Part shown: piece after piece, positions 43,266-51,910 of the stretch | How positions within the stretch are numbered: position 1 is the first letter of the stretch | Layout of the letters: the number at the start of each line of letters is the position of its first letter | NCBI RefSeq assembly: GCF_002087085.1 | Contig: NZ_MWQY01000014.1 | Coordinates: 53,693-117,692, forward strand | DNA from: Marispirochaeta aestuarii | GTDB taxonomy: Bacteria > Spirochaetota > Spirochaetia > JC444 > Marispirochaetaceae | DNA: 64,000 nt | Direction: 5' to 3' | The notes under the pieces: model-generated | Told to the model about the DNA's origin: nothing | Databases searched by the model: none | The model's input: the letters and a program-made list of their open reading frames with translations, nothing else | Position numbers and translations under genes: made by a program

Positions 43266-44855
43266 TCAGCCGTTTTCCTTGAATATTCTATAATCAATAT
43301 CCGGAAAAACATTGTTCTTTTTTTCGATTCCGGTTACCCATTCGGTATCCACGGTGTTACGGCACAGGTTGTCGTATATGCGATTGAAGTTATACAGGTG
43401 TTCCTTTATGCGCTTCTCCGCGTAGGGAATCGTTGTACCGGTCTTGATAATAAATGGCCAGTCCGAAGCCTGGCTCAGAAGCACCTCCCGGGCTGCCTGA
43501 TTCAGAACCCGCAGCTTGAGTCCGGACTCAGCAGGGTAACGCTTCACCAGGTCCTTCATCCGCTCTATGGCCTTGTGAACGTGCCGGTATATCCAGTCAT
43601 TGCTGCCGTCGATCCATACCTCGGCGTATCCCTTGTTTCCCCAGCTGGAGAAGGTCGGTTCACCCCTGGGATTATCAGGGTAAACTTCAAGATAATCGCT
43701 GGGGGTAAGCATTTCAAGGCCGTCACCGGATTCAGCCATCAAACGAATCAGAGATTCAAGCCACTGTGGCCCTTCAAACCACCAGTGACCAAAAAGTTCC
43801 GCATCGTAGGGACAGACGATAACCGGAGGTCGGTCCATAAAACGCGACAGTTTGTCCGCCTGTTTTACCCTGTTGTAGAGAAAGTTCTCCGCGTGATCCT
43901 GGGCCTTCGCCGCTGCCACCCCGGGATCGTAGGGGCGCTTTTTATCAGTCTTTCCCGTAATCGCATAGTACTTGAAGCCTGTATATACGCGGATATCATC
44001 ATCATGAATATAGGGCCGGATATAATCCATGGGCAGATCGAAGCCGATGTCCCGGTAAAACTCGCGATACGCGAAGTCTCCGGGATACCCCTCCTCTTCT
44101 GACCAGACCGCCCGGGAGGACGGAATATCCCGACCGAAAAGGGGAAGTCCGTTCCGGCATTCCATGGGAGCATAGATGCCGTAGGGGGACTTGGTATCGG
44201 AGAAAAGAATACCGTGGGGTGAAGCTATGCTGTAGTTCAGGTTGTACTGTTTGATGATCCGCTCGACTCCGGGATAATAACCGCATTCGGGCAGCCAGAA
44301 TCCTTTTGGGGCGGTACCGAAAAGCCGCCCGTGATTTATTACCGCCGTATGGATCTGGGCCTCCACGGCTTCCGGGTACTCCTCGAAGAGGGGCAGAAAG
44401 GCGTGAGTCGCTGCAGTGGTAATAAGCTCTATATGCCCTGATTTTTCCAGCTCCCGTATTCCCCTGAGAATGTTGTTCTTGTACAGAACAGTAAAATCCT
44501 GATAATTCTGATCCAGCAGCTCTTTGTACATCCTCACCACAGGACGAAACTGCTCGTCATCCCGGGTGCGCAGAAGCTCCTTGCTGGCCAGCTCGAGCTG
44601 CTTTTCCAGATGACCCACATACCGTTTCTGCAGGAGTTCGTCATTCAGCATGCTCGCAAGAGTCGGAGATACCGAGAGGGTTATCCTGAAGGGGATTCCC
44701 TCTTCCTTCAATGCGAAAAACCGGCGAAGCAGGGGAAGATAGGTTTCCGATATAGCCTCAAAAAGCCAGTTTTCCTCAAGAAAGTGTGCATACTCCGGAT
44801 GGCGCACAAAAGGCAAATGGGCATGTAAAACAAAACTGAGATATCCTCTCGGCAT
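43266..44855 (-). CDS. GH57 family 1,4-alpha-glucan branching enzyme
   Basis: 529 residues. N-terminal SFVLHAHLPFVRHPEYAHFLEENWLFEAISETYLPLL is the GH57 signature. The probable nucleophile is Glu190 (GFWLPECGYYPG) and the acid/base Asp351 (CPYDAELFGHWWFEGP), at nearly the positions known for Thermus and Thermococcus GH57 branching enzymes (about 183/354). C-terminal helical DUF1957-type domain. Cytoplasmic, no signal peptide, acting in glycogen metabolism. The DUF4912 gene ends 10 bp upstream. Amylase or 4-alpha-glucanotransferase activity is the alternative. Confidence 0.88.
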   Translation of the reverse strand: MPRGYLSFVLHAHLPFVRHPEYAHFLEENWLFEAISETYLPLLRRFFALKEEGIPFRITLSVSPTLASMLNDELLQKRYVGHLEKQLELASKELLRTRDDEQFRPVVRMYKELLDQNYQDFTVLYKNNILRGIRELEKSGHIELITTAATHAFLPLFEEYPEAVEAQIHTAVINHGRLFGTAPKGFWLPECGYYPGVERIIKQYNLNYSIASPHGILFSDTKSPYGIYAPMECRNGLPLFGRDIPSSRAVWSEEEGYPGDFAYREFYRDIGFDLPMDYIRPYIHDDDIRVYTGFKYYAITGKTDKKRPYDPGVAAAKAQDHAENFLYNRVKQADKLSRFMDRPPVIVCPYDAELFGHWWFEGPQWLESLIRLMAESGDGLEMLTPSDYLEVYPDNPRGEPTFSSWGNKGYAEVWIDGSNDWIYRHVHKAIERMKDLVKRYPAESGLKLRVLNQAAREVLLSQASDWPFIIKTGTTIPYAEKRIKEHLYNFNRIYDNLCRNTVDTEWVTGIEKKNNVFPDIDYRIFKENG

Positions 44856-44865
44856 AAAAATCCTC

Positions 44866-45600
44866 TTAATTAGTCAGATGTACGTACTGGCTGTCTATCA
44901 GTGAGATTATTCTCTGAGGAATCTCATCTTTCTCATCGGCGATGTTTACATCAAAGAGTCCCGACAGAAAAAGGGTTTCAAGCAGCGGATTGTCGGCGGA
45001 CTTCATCTCTTCCTGAACATCTCCCCGGGGACTGGAAATTATATTCGATCTGCATAATCGCTTTATGGATCCCTTGGTAATCGAAACCAGGTCGATGCAG
45101 TAACGGATTCCGCTCTGGGGCAGGTTGATGTACCAGCAGTCGTCGGAAAGCGAGACGGGAATGTCAAAATAGTCACTGAAACTCTTGATCGTCAGTTCAC
45201 CGTCAGGGAGGGTATACACACGGAGGAAAAGCTCCGTAAGCCCCTCGGAGCGCTTTATTTCAGCAGCCTCGGAAGGGAATATCTCCCAGTAACAGAAAGC
45301 CCAGTAAGGATCCCTGAGCATCAGAAAAATTTTCGTTTCGTTATAGCTTTGAGGAATCGGATACTCATTGTCATCCGAAATAAAGATATCTTCATCCTGA
45401 ACGACCTCGTATTTCTTTTCCTTTATCCGCATTGCAAGATTATTTAAAACCTCGCGATCCACACGGTCCTCGTCAAGGGCCTCGATAATCTGCTCGACGA
45501 GTTCTTCCCTCCCCGTTTCAGGAGAAAAATGAACTCCTTCTTTGCGTGCAAGCTCCCGGATTATCTCGTCGGAGAGTCCTAAAAGACGCTCTTTGGTCAT
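44866..45600 (-). CDS. DUF4912 domain protein
   Basis: 244 residues, cytoplasmic. An N-terminal Rho-N/SAP-like helix-extended-loop region (LLGLSDEIIRELARKEGVHFSPETGREELVEQI) precedes the DUF4912 domain (PIPQSYNETKIFLMLRDPYWAFCYWEIFP, then ELFLRVYTL and WYINLPQSGIRYCIDL), which has an Ig/CBM-like beta pattern. DUF4912 genes commonly sit next to GH57 genes; a glycan-related accessory role is inferred. It has its own strong promoter and GGGAGG ribosome-binding site. Ends 10 bp before the GH57 gene. Confidence 0.85.
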   Translation of the reverse strand: MTKERLLGLSDEIIRELARKEGVHFSPETGREELVEQIIEALDEDRVDREVLNNLAMRIKEKKYEVVQDEDIFISDDNEYPIPQSYNETKIFLMLRDPYWAFCYWEIFPSEAAEIKRSEGLTELFLRVYTLPDGELTIKSFSDYFDIPVSLSDDCWYINLPQSGIRYCIDLVSITKGSIKRLCRSNIISSPRGDVQEEMKSADNPLLETLFLSGLFDVNIADEKDEIPQRIISLIDSQYVHLTN

Positions 45601-45626
45601 GCATTCCTCCCACGAAGCATTTTGAA

Positions 45627-45655
45627 AGTCTAGAAAAAAGAGAAATTCCTGTCAA
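45627..45655 (-). promoter_or_regulatory. Sigma-70 promoter for the DUF4912-GH57 pair
   Basis: Minus strand TTGACA (45650-45655), 17-bp spacer, TAGACT (45627-45632), with the start codon 27 bp beyond the -10. A full consensus -35 and ideal spacing. Confidence 0.65.
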
Positions 45656-45686
45656 GTACCGAAACAGCGGGTCCAGCTCCAGCTGT

Positions 45687-46532
45687 TCAGCCCTCCCCGG
45701 ATAAAGGTTTGCGGGCCAGGAGAATCATTACGTCCCCCTGATTCAGAAATTTACATGCCCTGTCGGCGATTCTCTTGAGAGGTGCCGGAGCCGTCCCGAC
45801 AGCAAGGCCTCCCCAGGAACGCCGCTTCTCCACGCTGAAACCCTTGTCTTCAAGCAGGCGCCGGAGGGTGGTCCTGGAAAAAAGTACCATGTGATCATGT
45901 ATAGCAGAGCGCCAGCCTTCTCCGAAGAGACGAGCCTGCATGCCCTGAATGTCCGGAGTCGTCACAAGGAAGATCCCCCCGGGAACAAGAATACGACGGA
46001 CCTCATCAACGAAGGCCGCAGGATCGGTCAGATGCTCAATCAGGTGACTGCAGTGAACGACTCCGAAGCTCTCATCCCGGAAAGCCGCCTCCTCAAGGGT
46101 GCCGATAAAGATGCTGACCCCCCGTTTTTCTATTCCGTAGCGGGCCGAAGGAGCACATATTTCGACCCCTTGTTCCGAAAAACCCAGCTCCTTTACGTGG
46201 GCTATCAGCTTTCCGGTCGCACAGCCTACATCCAGGAAGCTTCGGGGAAGATCCCCCGCAAGCTCGGGGAACCCGATATCCTCGAGTCCCATGAGCATAA
46301 GAGAGAAGAAATTCTCCTCATTTTCACGTTCATATTCAAAGTATTCATCGTCATAGCGCTGCGCCAGATCCTCAAGCATCGGCTGCGGGTTCTGATACAC
46401 CAGCCCGCAGCGGCCACAGGTCACAAAGCCCATACTCCCTGACCAGCGGGGACTGCTCTCCGGGTATCCGCACACAGGACATTCTATGAGCCTCTTTTTT
46501 TCTTCTCCGGGAGACATGGAAAAGGTCTTCAT
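45687..46532 (-). CDS. Zinc-ribbon class I SAM-dependent methyltransferase
   Basis: 281 residues. N-terminal zinc ribbon (CPVCG at about 19-23, CGRCG at about 38-42), then a Methyltransf_11/23-type core: SAM motif I DVGCATGKLIAHV, motif II GVHCSHLIEHL, then LVPGGIFLVTTPD. This layout is frequent in methyltransferases of surface glycan or sugar modification. It overlaps the M23 gene stop by one base (TAATG). Substrate unknown. Confidence 0.85.
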   Translation of the reverse strand: MKTFSMSPGEEKKRLIECPVCGYPESSPRWSGSMGFVTCGRCGLVYQNPQPMLEDLAQRYDDEYFEYERENEENFFSLMLMGLEDIGFPELAGDLPRSFLDVGCATGKLIAHVKELGFSEQGVEICAPSARYGIEKRGVSIFIGTLEEAAFRDESFGVVHCSHLIEHLTDPAAFVDEVRRILVPGGIFLVTTPDIQGMQARLFGEGWRSAIHDHMVLFSRTTLRRLLEDKGFSVEKRRSWGGLAVGTAPAPLKRIADRACKFLNQGDVMILLARKPLSGEG

Positions 46533-47413
46533 TACCGGACCGCCAAAGCCTTCTGAAATACGGTCTCGTTGCCGGCATAATCCGCTACAACGATTTCAAA
46601 ACGCGTCTCACCGGGATTCAGATTGATCTCTCCGAGACTTATCCTGGTTTCACTGATATACATGGTGTCGTGGGAAAATCCCGGGGTATTCAGCAGATAA
46701 TGGGTACCATCCCTGATGGAAAGGAATTCATAGGTCATGTATACCGATTCTGAACCGTTCATGTAAACGGTAACCCTGAAAGGCGCCATGGGCCAGTAAT
46801 AGGAGTGCTCACTCTGATCATGCATCTCAAGCCTGAGATCCCAGCGCCCTGAAGCGACGGGTTCACTCCTCTCATCCAGAGCAATCTCCTCCTGTCCCCG
46901 TACCAGGAAAACTCCGCTTATGTTCGGGTGAGTGGTATCTATCAGGGGAGGCAGAATCAAAAGGGGATTGACGATATTATCCGTATCCGAATCTATCACC
47001 GAAAGATGCAGGTGTACTCCGAGGGAGCTTCCACTCTCCCCCATCACCCCCAGAGGAACCGCAGGGTCAAGCTGATAGTTCCGGGCGTCCTCGGTACTCT
47101 CCTGTAAATGGGCATACAGGGAACGCACCCCCCCTGTATGCTCGGCTACAACAAAGTTCCCCATACCGGAAGGAACACGCGAGGCCGGTGCCGATTCTTC
47201 GTAGAAGAAGATAAGCTCTCCCTGATCGACAGGATAGATCTCCTGTTCGCCGCCTCCAAGATCAATACCGGAATGGAAATGGTCTCCCCGGTCTTCACCG
47301 AAGGTACCCGTAAGGAGGATATTTTTTACCGGCCACTGATAATCCAGTGAAAAGAGGATCAGGGGGCAAAGAATCAACAGAGCAGAAACCGCAGACCTTT
47401 TTAACCGGACCAT
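46532..47413 (-). CDS. M23 family metallopeptidase (peptidoglycan endopeptidase-like), exported
   Basis: 293 residues from the ATG at 47413, one base after the upstream stop and ten bases after GGAG; a frame to 47458 would intrude into the upstream gene. Signal peptide MVRLKRSAVSALLILCPLILFS. The zinc ligands of LytM-type M23 enzymes are present in FHSGIDLG and VHLHLSVID, so it appears catalytically competent. A C-terminal Ig-like beta domain (about 175-290) is unusual for a simple LytM. Likely periplasmic wall hydrolase or remodelling factor. Confidence 0.87.
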   Translation of the reverse strand: MVRLKRSAVSALLILCPLILFSLDYQWPVKNILLTGTFGEDRGDHFHSGIDLGGGEQEIYPVDQGELIFFYEESAPASRVPSGMGNFVVAEHTGGVRSLYAHLQESTEDARNYQLDPAVPLGVMGESGSSLGVHLHLSVIDSDTDNIVNPLLILPPLIDTTHPNISGVFLVRGQEEIALDERSEPVASGRWDLRLEMHDQSEHSYYWPMAPFRVTVYMNGSESVYMTYEFLSIRDGTHYLLNTPGFSHDTMYISETRISLGEINLNPGETRFEIVVADYAGNETVFQKALAVR

Positions 47414-47414
47414 A

Positions 47415-48467
47415 CTACACGGACTCCAGGCGGTAGACCAGAACATGTCGGTCTGCAATCAGAATAAGCCTGTTACCTGACCAGACAATCGAGGTTCCCG
47501 CACCTGTCCCGGGAAGCGTCAGATGCCCCCGGTACCGGCTTTCACTGCCCAGAAGCGTAATATACCCATCCGCCTCTTCACGACTCAATACAGCCAGCAG
47601 ATCCGATCCGGGATGCCCTGCCACGGCGAGCAGCCGTCCGGGAAGGCTGAAATTCCTCCTCCGCAGATTTGACCGGTCAAGCACAAGAAGCCCATTTTCC
47701 TGTTCAATGGCGAATCGGCCTGAATGCAGGTCTGTTATACTAATGTTCCTTCTGAGTTCAGATTCGAGGGGAAAAGAGTCTATATTGTTCAGTTCGCCCT
47801 TCAGCTCTTCCAGAAGGTAGGCTGTCTGGGGATCTATACCGGCTACAACCACAGAGGCCTCCGCCGAAGCGTCCATGGCCGCACCGTAGGCGACCTTTAT
47901 CCGGCCCTCCGGAGGTTCAAACCGGAAGATGATGCTGCCGTTCTGATCGAGAAACAGGAAAGTCCCGTTCAAGAGACCGACCAGGGTACGGTTTCCCGAT
48001 GCCACACAGGTCGTCACGAGGGACGGAAAGGCGATACTCCACAGCTGCTCGCCCTCGGGGGTATACTCTCCAAGACGAAGGCGGTCCGTGGAAATCACGA
48101 GAAGACGATCATCAAGAAAAAAGGGGTACCCCCGGGTTTCAATCACAGCCCGGATATCCCCTTCCCGGTTTCGCAATACAAGCTGTGTGGAGACTGAATC
48201 GTAGTTAATTAAAGCTTCAGCAGAAACCGCAGCTCCGTAGCGGACTTTCTCGGTATACAGAGGCCGACCTTCGGGATCGAGAAATCCTGCATATCCTGAA
48301 GCGACAAAAGGGATGGTCCCGTCGACCGCCTGAGGCGCCGTTGAGACATCCAGATCAAATATCGCCTGAGGGGTGAGTGTCAGAGCTGAAGAGAGTTCTC
48401 TGGGGAAAAAAATCAGATATCCGAGAACAGCCAGAAAAGCCAGCAGGAGACGGTAACGTCGCTTCAT
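47415..48467 (-). CDS. Secreted or membrane-anchored beta-propeller-like protein
   Basis: 350 residues with an uncleaved-looking N-terminal anchor (RYRLLLAFLAVLGYLIFFP). The rest is repeating beta-strand sequence with PQQ/WD-type blades (LVLRNREGDIRAVIE, LGEYTPEGEQLWSIAFPS, LNGTFLFLDQNGSIIFRF, LLGSESRYRGHLTLPG). Probably a periplasmic propeller. No enzyme motif seen. It is immediately followed by the M23 peptidase, so a cell-envelope role is inferred. No Shine-Dalgarno before the ATG; the promoter predicts an extremely short leader. Confidence 0.65.
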   Translation of the reverse strand: MKRRYRLLLAFLAVLGYLIFFPRELSSALTLTPQAIFDLDVSTAPQAVDGTIPFVASGYAGFLDPEGRPLYTEKVRYGAAVSAEALINYDSVSTQLVLRNREGDIRAVIETRGYPFFLDDRLLVISTDRLRLGEYTPEGEQLWSIAFPSLVTTCVASGNRTLVGLLNGTFLFLDQNGSIIFRFEPPEGRIKVAYGAAMDASAEASVVVAGIDPQTAYLLEELKGELNNIDSFPLESELRRNISITDLHSGRFAIEQENGLLVLDRSNLRRRNFSLPGRLLAVAGHPGSDLLAVLSREEADGYITLLGSESRYRGHLTLPGTGAGTSIVWSGNRLILIADRHVLVYRLESV

Positions 48468-48479
48468 AATCTACGGGAC

Positions 48480-48508
48480 ATCCTACTTACTTGCGCTGAT
48501 ACTGTCAA
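48480..48508 (-). promoter_or_regulatory. Sigma-70 promoter for the propeller-M23-methyltransferase unit
   Basis: Minus strand TTGACA (48503-48508), 17-bp spacer, TAGGAT (48480-48485). The -10 ends only 12 bp before the ATG at 48467, so the mRNA leader would be about six bases and the first gene nearly leaderless. Confidence 0.6.
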
Positions 48509-48520
48509 CGAAGGTCTGAG

Positions 48521-49324
48521 TCAGCCTTTCCGTTTCGCCTGATCCACCCGTTTAGAGTCGGATTCCATTTTAGCCCGCCAGACATCCATCTTTTTCCGTA
48601 TGACCTCGCTCTCTTCCACCTCTCCCAGAAGGATGTGAATACGGCGCAGGGCGGCAAGATAATTAATGGCAAGCTTGAAATCATCAATACGGGATGTGGA
48701 GAGTTCGTATTTTTCGCGATACCTGTTGGCGGATTGTTCAAGGAGCTGCTTGGTAAGACGCAGGTGGGCGCTTCTTTCGCTGTAAAAATCAGCCCGGGGA
48801 TCCAGTCCGGCGGTCAGCTGCTTAAGATCCAGCAGATTTTTTACGATTGTGGCGTAGCGTCCTTCAATTTCGACAAAGGACCATTTCCACTTTGAATTTG
48901 CCCCGAAACCGTCTTCCACCGCATTGATGGAAAACCCGAGTTTTCTGATAAGCTCCCAGCGTTTTCCCTCGTCGAAGCTTTCAATCTTCTGAAGAAACTC
49001 CTCGTAATCGGAAAACGGGGCATCGATCTGACCTGAAACAGCATCTTCCAGATAGATGATCGCCTTATAGCAGCCCTTCCTGGCATCGTTCAGATAGGCT
49101 TCGTTCTTGACCCCAAGCAGGGAGAGGGAAAGGGCATTCATAAGCACGTAATAAGAGACCAGGTTGAGGACCTCATCGGCAAGAACAAGTTTATTCAGAT
49201 TCGCGGTATCCCCTTCAACGGCGGCAAGCTCTTTTTCACGTTTCTGGATAGTCTCGACGGCTGCCTTGTATTCGGCGATCTTGTTTATATAGCGTCTTTT
49301 GGCCTCTTCGCTTATCTTACCCAC
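48521..49324 (-). CDS. Conserved hypothetical helical protein downstream of recN
   Basis: 267 residues, GTG start overlapping the recN stop by eight bases. Mostly helical and charged, soluble, with coiled-coil character at the N-terminus (EAKRRYINKIAEYKAAVETIQKREKEL in parts) and a central region with weak TPR-like helices. No enzymatic motif. recN-adjacent proteins of this size occur in Treponema as I recall. Function unknown. Confidence 0.65.
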   Translation of the reverse strand: MGKISEEAKRRYINKIAEYKAAVETIQKREKELAAVEGDTANLNKLVLADEVLNLVSYYVLMNALSLSLLGVKNEAYLNDARKGCYKAIIYLEDAVSGQIDAPFSDYEEFLQKIESFDEGKRWELIRKLGFSINAVEDGFGANSKWKWSFVEIEGRYATIVKNLLDLKQLTAGLDPRADFYSERSAHLRLTKQLLEQSANRYREKYELSTSRIDDFKLAINYLAALRRIHILLGEVEESEVIRKKMDVWRAKMESDSKRVDQAKRKG

Positions 49325-51032
49325 TCTCCGACCTCTTGAGCCCCGCCTTGGGCGGATATTTTCCGATTAGTTCGCGGGCGTGGCTGATAGAGGCGGCTCC
49401 CACGGGATCACCGGACAGCATTCTGGCTATTTCGGTCACCCGTTCATCTTCGCTCAGGCTTCGTGTATGCGTGATAGTGCGTCCGTCCTCGATCTCTTTC
49501 GTCACCACAATATGATTATCGGCACGAACGGCCACAGATGCAAGATGTGTTATGCAAAGTATTTGTTTTCGTTCAGCCAGCAGGGAAAGCTGTTCTCCCA
49601 GGGCGAGCCCCACTTCTCCTCCGATGCCTGTGTCGATTTCATCGAAGATAAGCGAGTCGATCTGGTCAGCCTCGGACAGAACCGTTTTTATTGCCAGCAT
49701 GAGACGGGAGAGTTCTCCTCCGGAAGCGATGGTTCTGAGGGGCTTAAGGGGCTCCCCCTGATTCGGAGCAATGAGAAACTCAACCTGGTCGGTACCGGAA
49801 GGTCCGCATACTGTCTTTCCGTTCTCCCCGGTCCTCGGCTCTACCTGTACGGAGAATACCGCCTTCTGCATTCCCAGGGGACGTATTCTCTCTTCCACGG
49901 CGGCCTTGAGATTCCCGGCAACCTGCCTGCGGGATTCGCTCACCGACCGGGCAATCTGTCCGATCTTGCGATTAAGCTCTGACAGCTGCTGTTCCATCTC
50001 CTCCTTTCTCTCCTGCCAGGAATCGATGGAGTTGATTTTTGCCGCGGAGTCCTCACGGTACTGAAGGACCTCCTCGATACTGTCGCCGTATTTTTTCTCC
50101 AGTCTGCGGATCTGCATGAGGCGCTGCTCGATTTCATCCAGGCGGCCGGGTGAAAACTGAACTTCGTCATTATAGGCCCGGACAGATTCGATTATGTCCT
50201 CCATTTCGAGAAAAGCCGATTCGAAGCGGCCCAGGAGGGGTTCCAGCTTCTGAACAATACCGGTCAGAAAACTCAGCTCATCCCTGGCTTTTCTTAGGTA
50301 AGCGATGGCCCCTCCCCGGCTTTCACTGGAAAGGCGGGAAAACTCCTCGAGATGGGAATATATCTTTTCCGCCTGGGAGATTATTTCGAGCTCTTCCTGA
50401 AGGGACTCTTCTTCTCCCGGCTTGAGATGGGCGGCGTCAATTTCCTCGATTGCATGATTCAGGAAATCGAGCTCCCGCAGCTGTTCACGCTCCGCCTGAT
50501 TCATGGAGTCGTATTCCCTGCGCAGCCTGGTTAATTCGCTGAAGTTGGAGGCCAGCTGTGAAACCTGATTTTCGATACCGGCGAAGGAGTCCAGGAGCTT
50601 CCGGTGCTGATCAACCTGGAGCAGTGACTGGTGTTCATGCTGACCGTGCATGTCAAAAAGCAGGGAGGTGAACTCCTGAAGCGTTGCCCGGGGAATCTGG
50701 CTGTCCTGCAGAAAAACACTTCCCCGTCCGTTTCGGCGAATGACCCTGCGCACTATGACGGTCCCCTCTTCGGGTACGATATCGTGTTCAGAAAGCCATG
50801 CCAGGGCATCGGGATTATGATCCACCAGGAGAACCCCGGAGATTCTTGCCTCGTCGGCGTGGCTGCGGATTACACCCGTATCCGCCTTGTCCCCGAGAAT
50901 TGCTCCCAGCGCCCCGACAATTATCGATTTTCCCGCACCGGTCTCTCCGGTAAGGATGTTCAGCCCCCGGGAAAATCGGATATTGATGGAATCTATAAGG
51001 GCGAAGTTCTCGATCCTCAGTTCCTCAAGCAT
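49317..51032 (-). CDS. recN: RecN, SMC-like DNA repair ATPase
   Basis: 571 residues. Walker A GETGAGKS at 29-36, two coiled-coil arms (about 150-340), signature region RTIASGGELSRLMLAIK and Walker B SLIFDEIDTGIGGEV, then ILCITHLASVAV. It acts in double-strand break repair. Overlaps nadK by eight bases upstream, a pairing (nadK-recN) common in many bacteria. Confidence 0.97.
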   Translation of the reverse strand: MLEELRIENFALIDSINIRFSRGLNILTGETGAGKSIIVGALGAILGDKADTGVIRSHADEARISGVLLVDHNPDALAWLSEHDIVPEEGTVIVRRVIRRNGRGSVFLQDSQIPRATLQEFTSLLFDMHGQHEHQSLLQVDQHRKLLDSFAGIENQVSQLASNFSELTRLRREYDSMNQAEREQLRELDFLNHAIEEIDAAHLKPGEEESLQEELEIISQAEKIYSHLEEFSRLSSESRGGAIAYLRKARDELSFLTGIVQKLEPLLGRFESAFLEMEDIIESVRAYNDEVQFSPGRLDEIEQRLMQIRRLEKKYGDSIEEVLQYREDSAAKINSIDSWQERKEEMEQQLSELNRKIGQIARSVSESRRQVAGNLKAAVEERIRPLGMQKAVFSVQVEPRTGENGKTVCGPSGTDQVEFLIAPNQGEPLKPLRTIASGGELSRLMLAIKTVLSEADQIDSLIFDEIDTGIGGEVGLALGEQLSLLAERKQILCITHLASVAVRADNHIVVTKEIEDGRTITHTRSLSEDERVTEIARMLSGDPVGAASISHARELIGKYPPKAGLKRSESG

Positions 51033-51888
51033 CGGGGCCTCCCGACCAGTTGAGCTTGGTCCGCAGAACCTCGTAAAAGTTTCGTTTATCCGAACGGATC
51101 AGAGAGACCTTGCGGGAGGAGCGACGGATATGCAGCTTGTCTTCCGGTTCCAGGGGGAAGACTATCTGTCCATCCATGGTCAGGATTATCCTGGTACGCT
51201 GATCTTTTTCCACCAGAATGGTTATGCATCTGTCACCGTTGACAACAATGGTCCTGTTGGAAAGGGTAAAAGGGCAGATAGGATTCAATACCAGGGCTTC
51301 CATTTCCGGATCGAGGATCGGGCCGCCCGCCGCGGCGCTGTAGGCGGTGGATCCCGTCGGGGTGGAGACGATGATTCCATCCGCCCGGTATTTTCCCACC
51401 GGGGTATCGGAAATATCAACCGAAAGACGAACAACCTTGGATATCCCGTCGGAGGCCACAACGGCGTCGTTCAGGCCTTCGAATTCCCGAACGATCTCTC
51501 CCCTGCGCTCCACGGAGACGTTGACCAGGACCCGCTCGCTCAGGCCCAGGATCCCGGAACGATACTTCTCAAAGGCCTCTTTCCACTCATCCAGGGTAAC
51601 CTCGGTAATGAAACCAAGACTGCCAATGTTGACCGCCAGAATAGGGACGTTGAGACCCGCCAGGGCCCTGGCGGTGTACAGCACAGTACCGTCGCCTCCC
51701 AGGGAAAAGACGATATCCGCGGCGTTCTCTTCGGAAAAACTTGATATATCCGGTTTGCCGGTGATACGGTTGACGGTATAGAAGATCCTGTGCTCCTGAA
51801 GATAGCTTCCGATATCGGAGATAAGAGACTCCGCCTTCTCCTTAAGGCAGTTCGCAACAAGCAGGGCACGCTTTACTTCTCTTTGCAT
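51025..51888 (-). CDS. nadK: NAD kinase
   Basis: 287 residues from the ATG at 51888; an in-frame TTG nine bases upstream is possible. The GGDGT motif is at residues 64-68 (catalytic Asp66), followed by PILAVNIGSLGFITEV and a GSTAYSAAAGGPI loop in the C-terminal domain. The usual NE motif appears as LNDAVV. It makes NADP from NAD and ATP. Confidence 0.95.
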   Translation of the reverse strand: MQREVKRALLVANCLKEKAESLISDIGSYLQEHRIFYTVNRITGKPDISSFSEENAADIVFSLGGDGTVLYTARALAGLNVPILAVNIGSLGFITEVTLDEWKEAFEKYRSGILGLSERVLVNVSVERRGEIVREFEGLNDAVVASDGISKVVRLSVDISDTPVGKYRADGIIVSTPTGSTAYSAAAGGPILDPEMEALVLNPICPFTLSNRTIVVNGDRCITILVEKDQRTRIILTMDGQIVFPLEPEDKLHIRRSSRKVSLIRSDKRNFYEVLRTKLNWSGGPDA

Positions 51889-51910
51889 TGACTCCAAGTC
51901 TACACCTTTT

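Noticed and set aside
45663..45687. AACAGC/GCTGTT inverted repeat after the methyltransferase gene
   Set aside because: Only a six-base stem with a long loop and no U-run; not enough for a terminator call.
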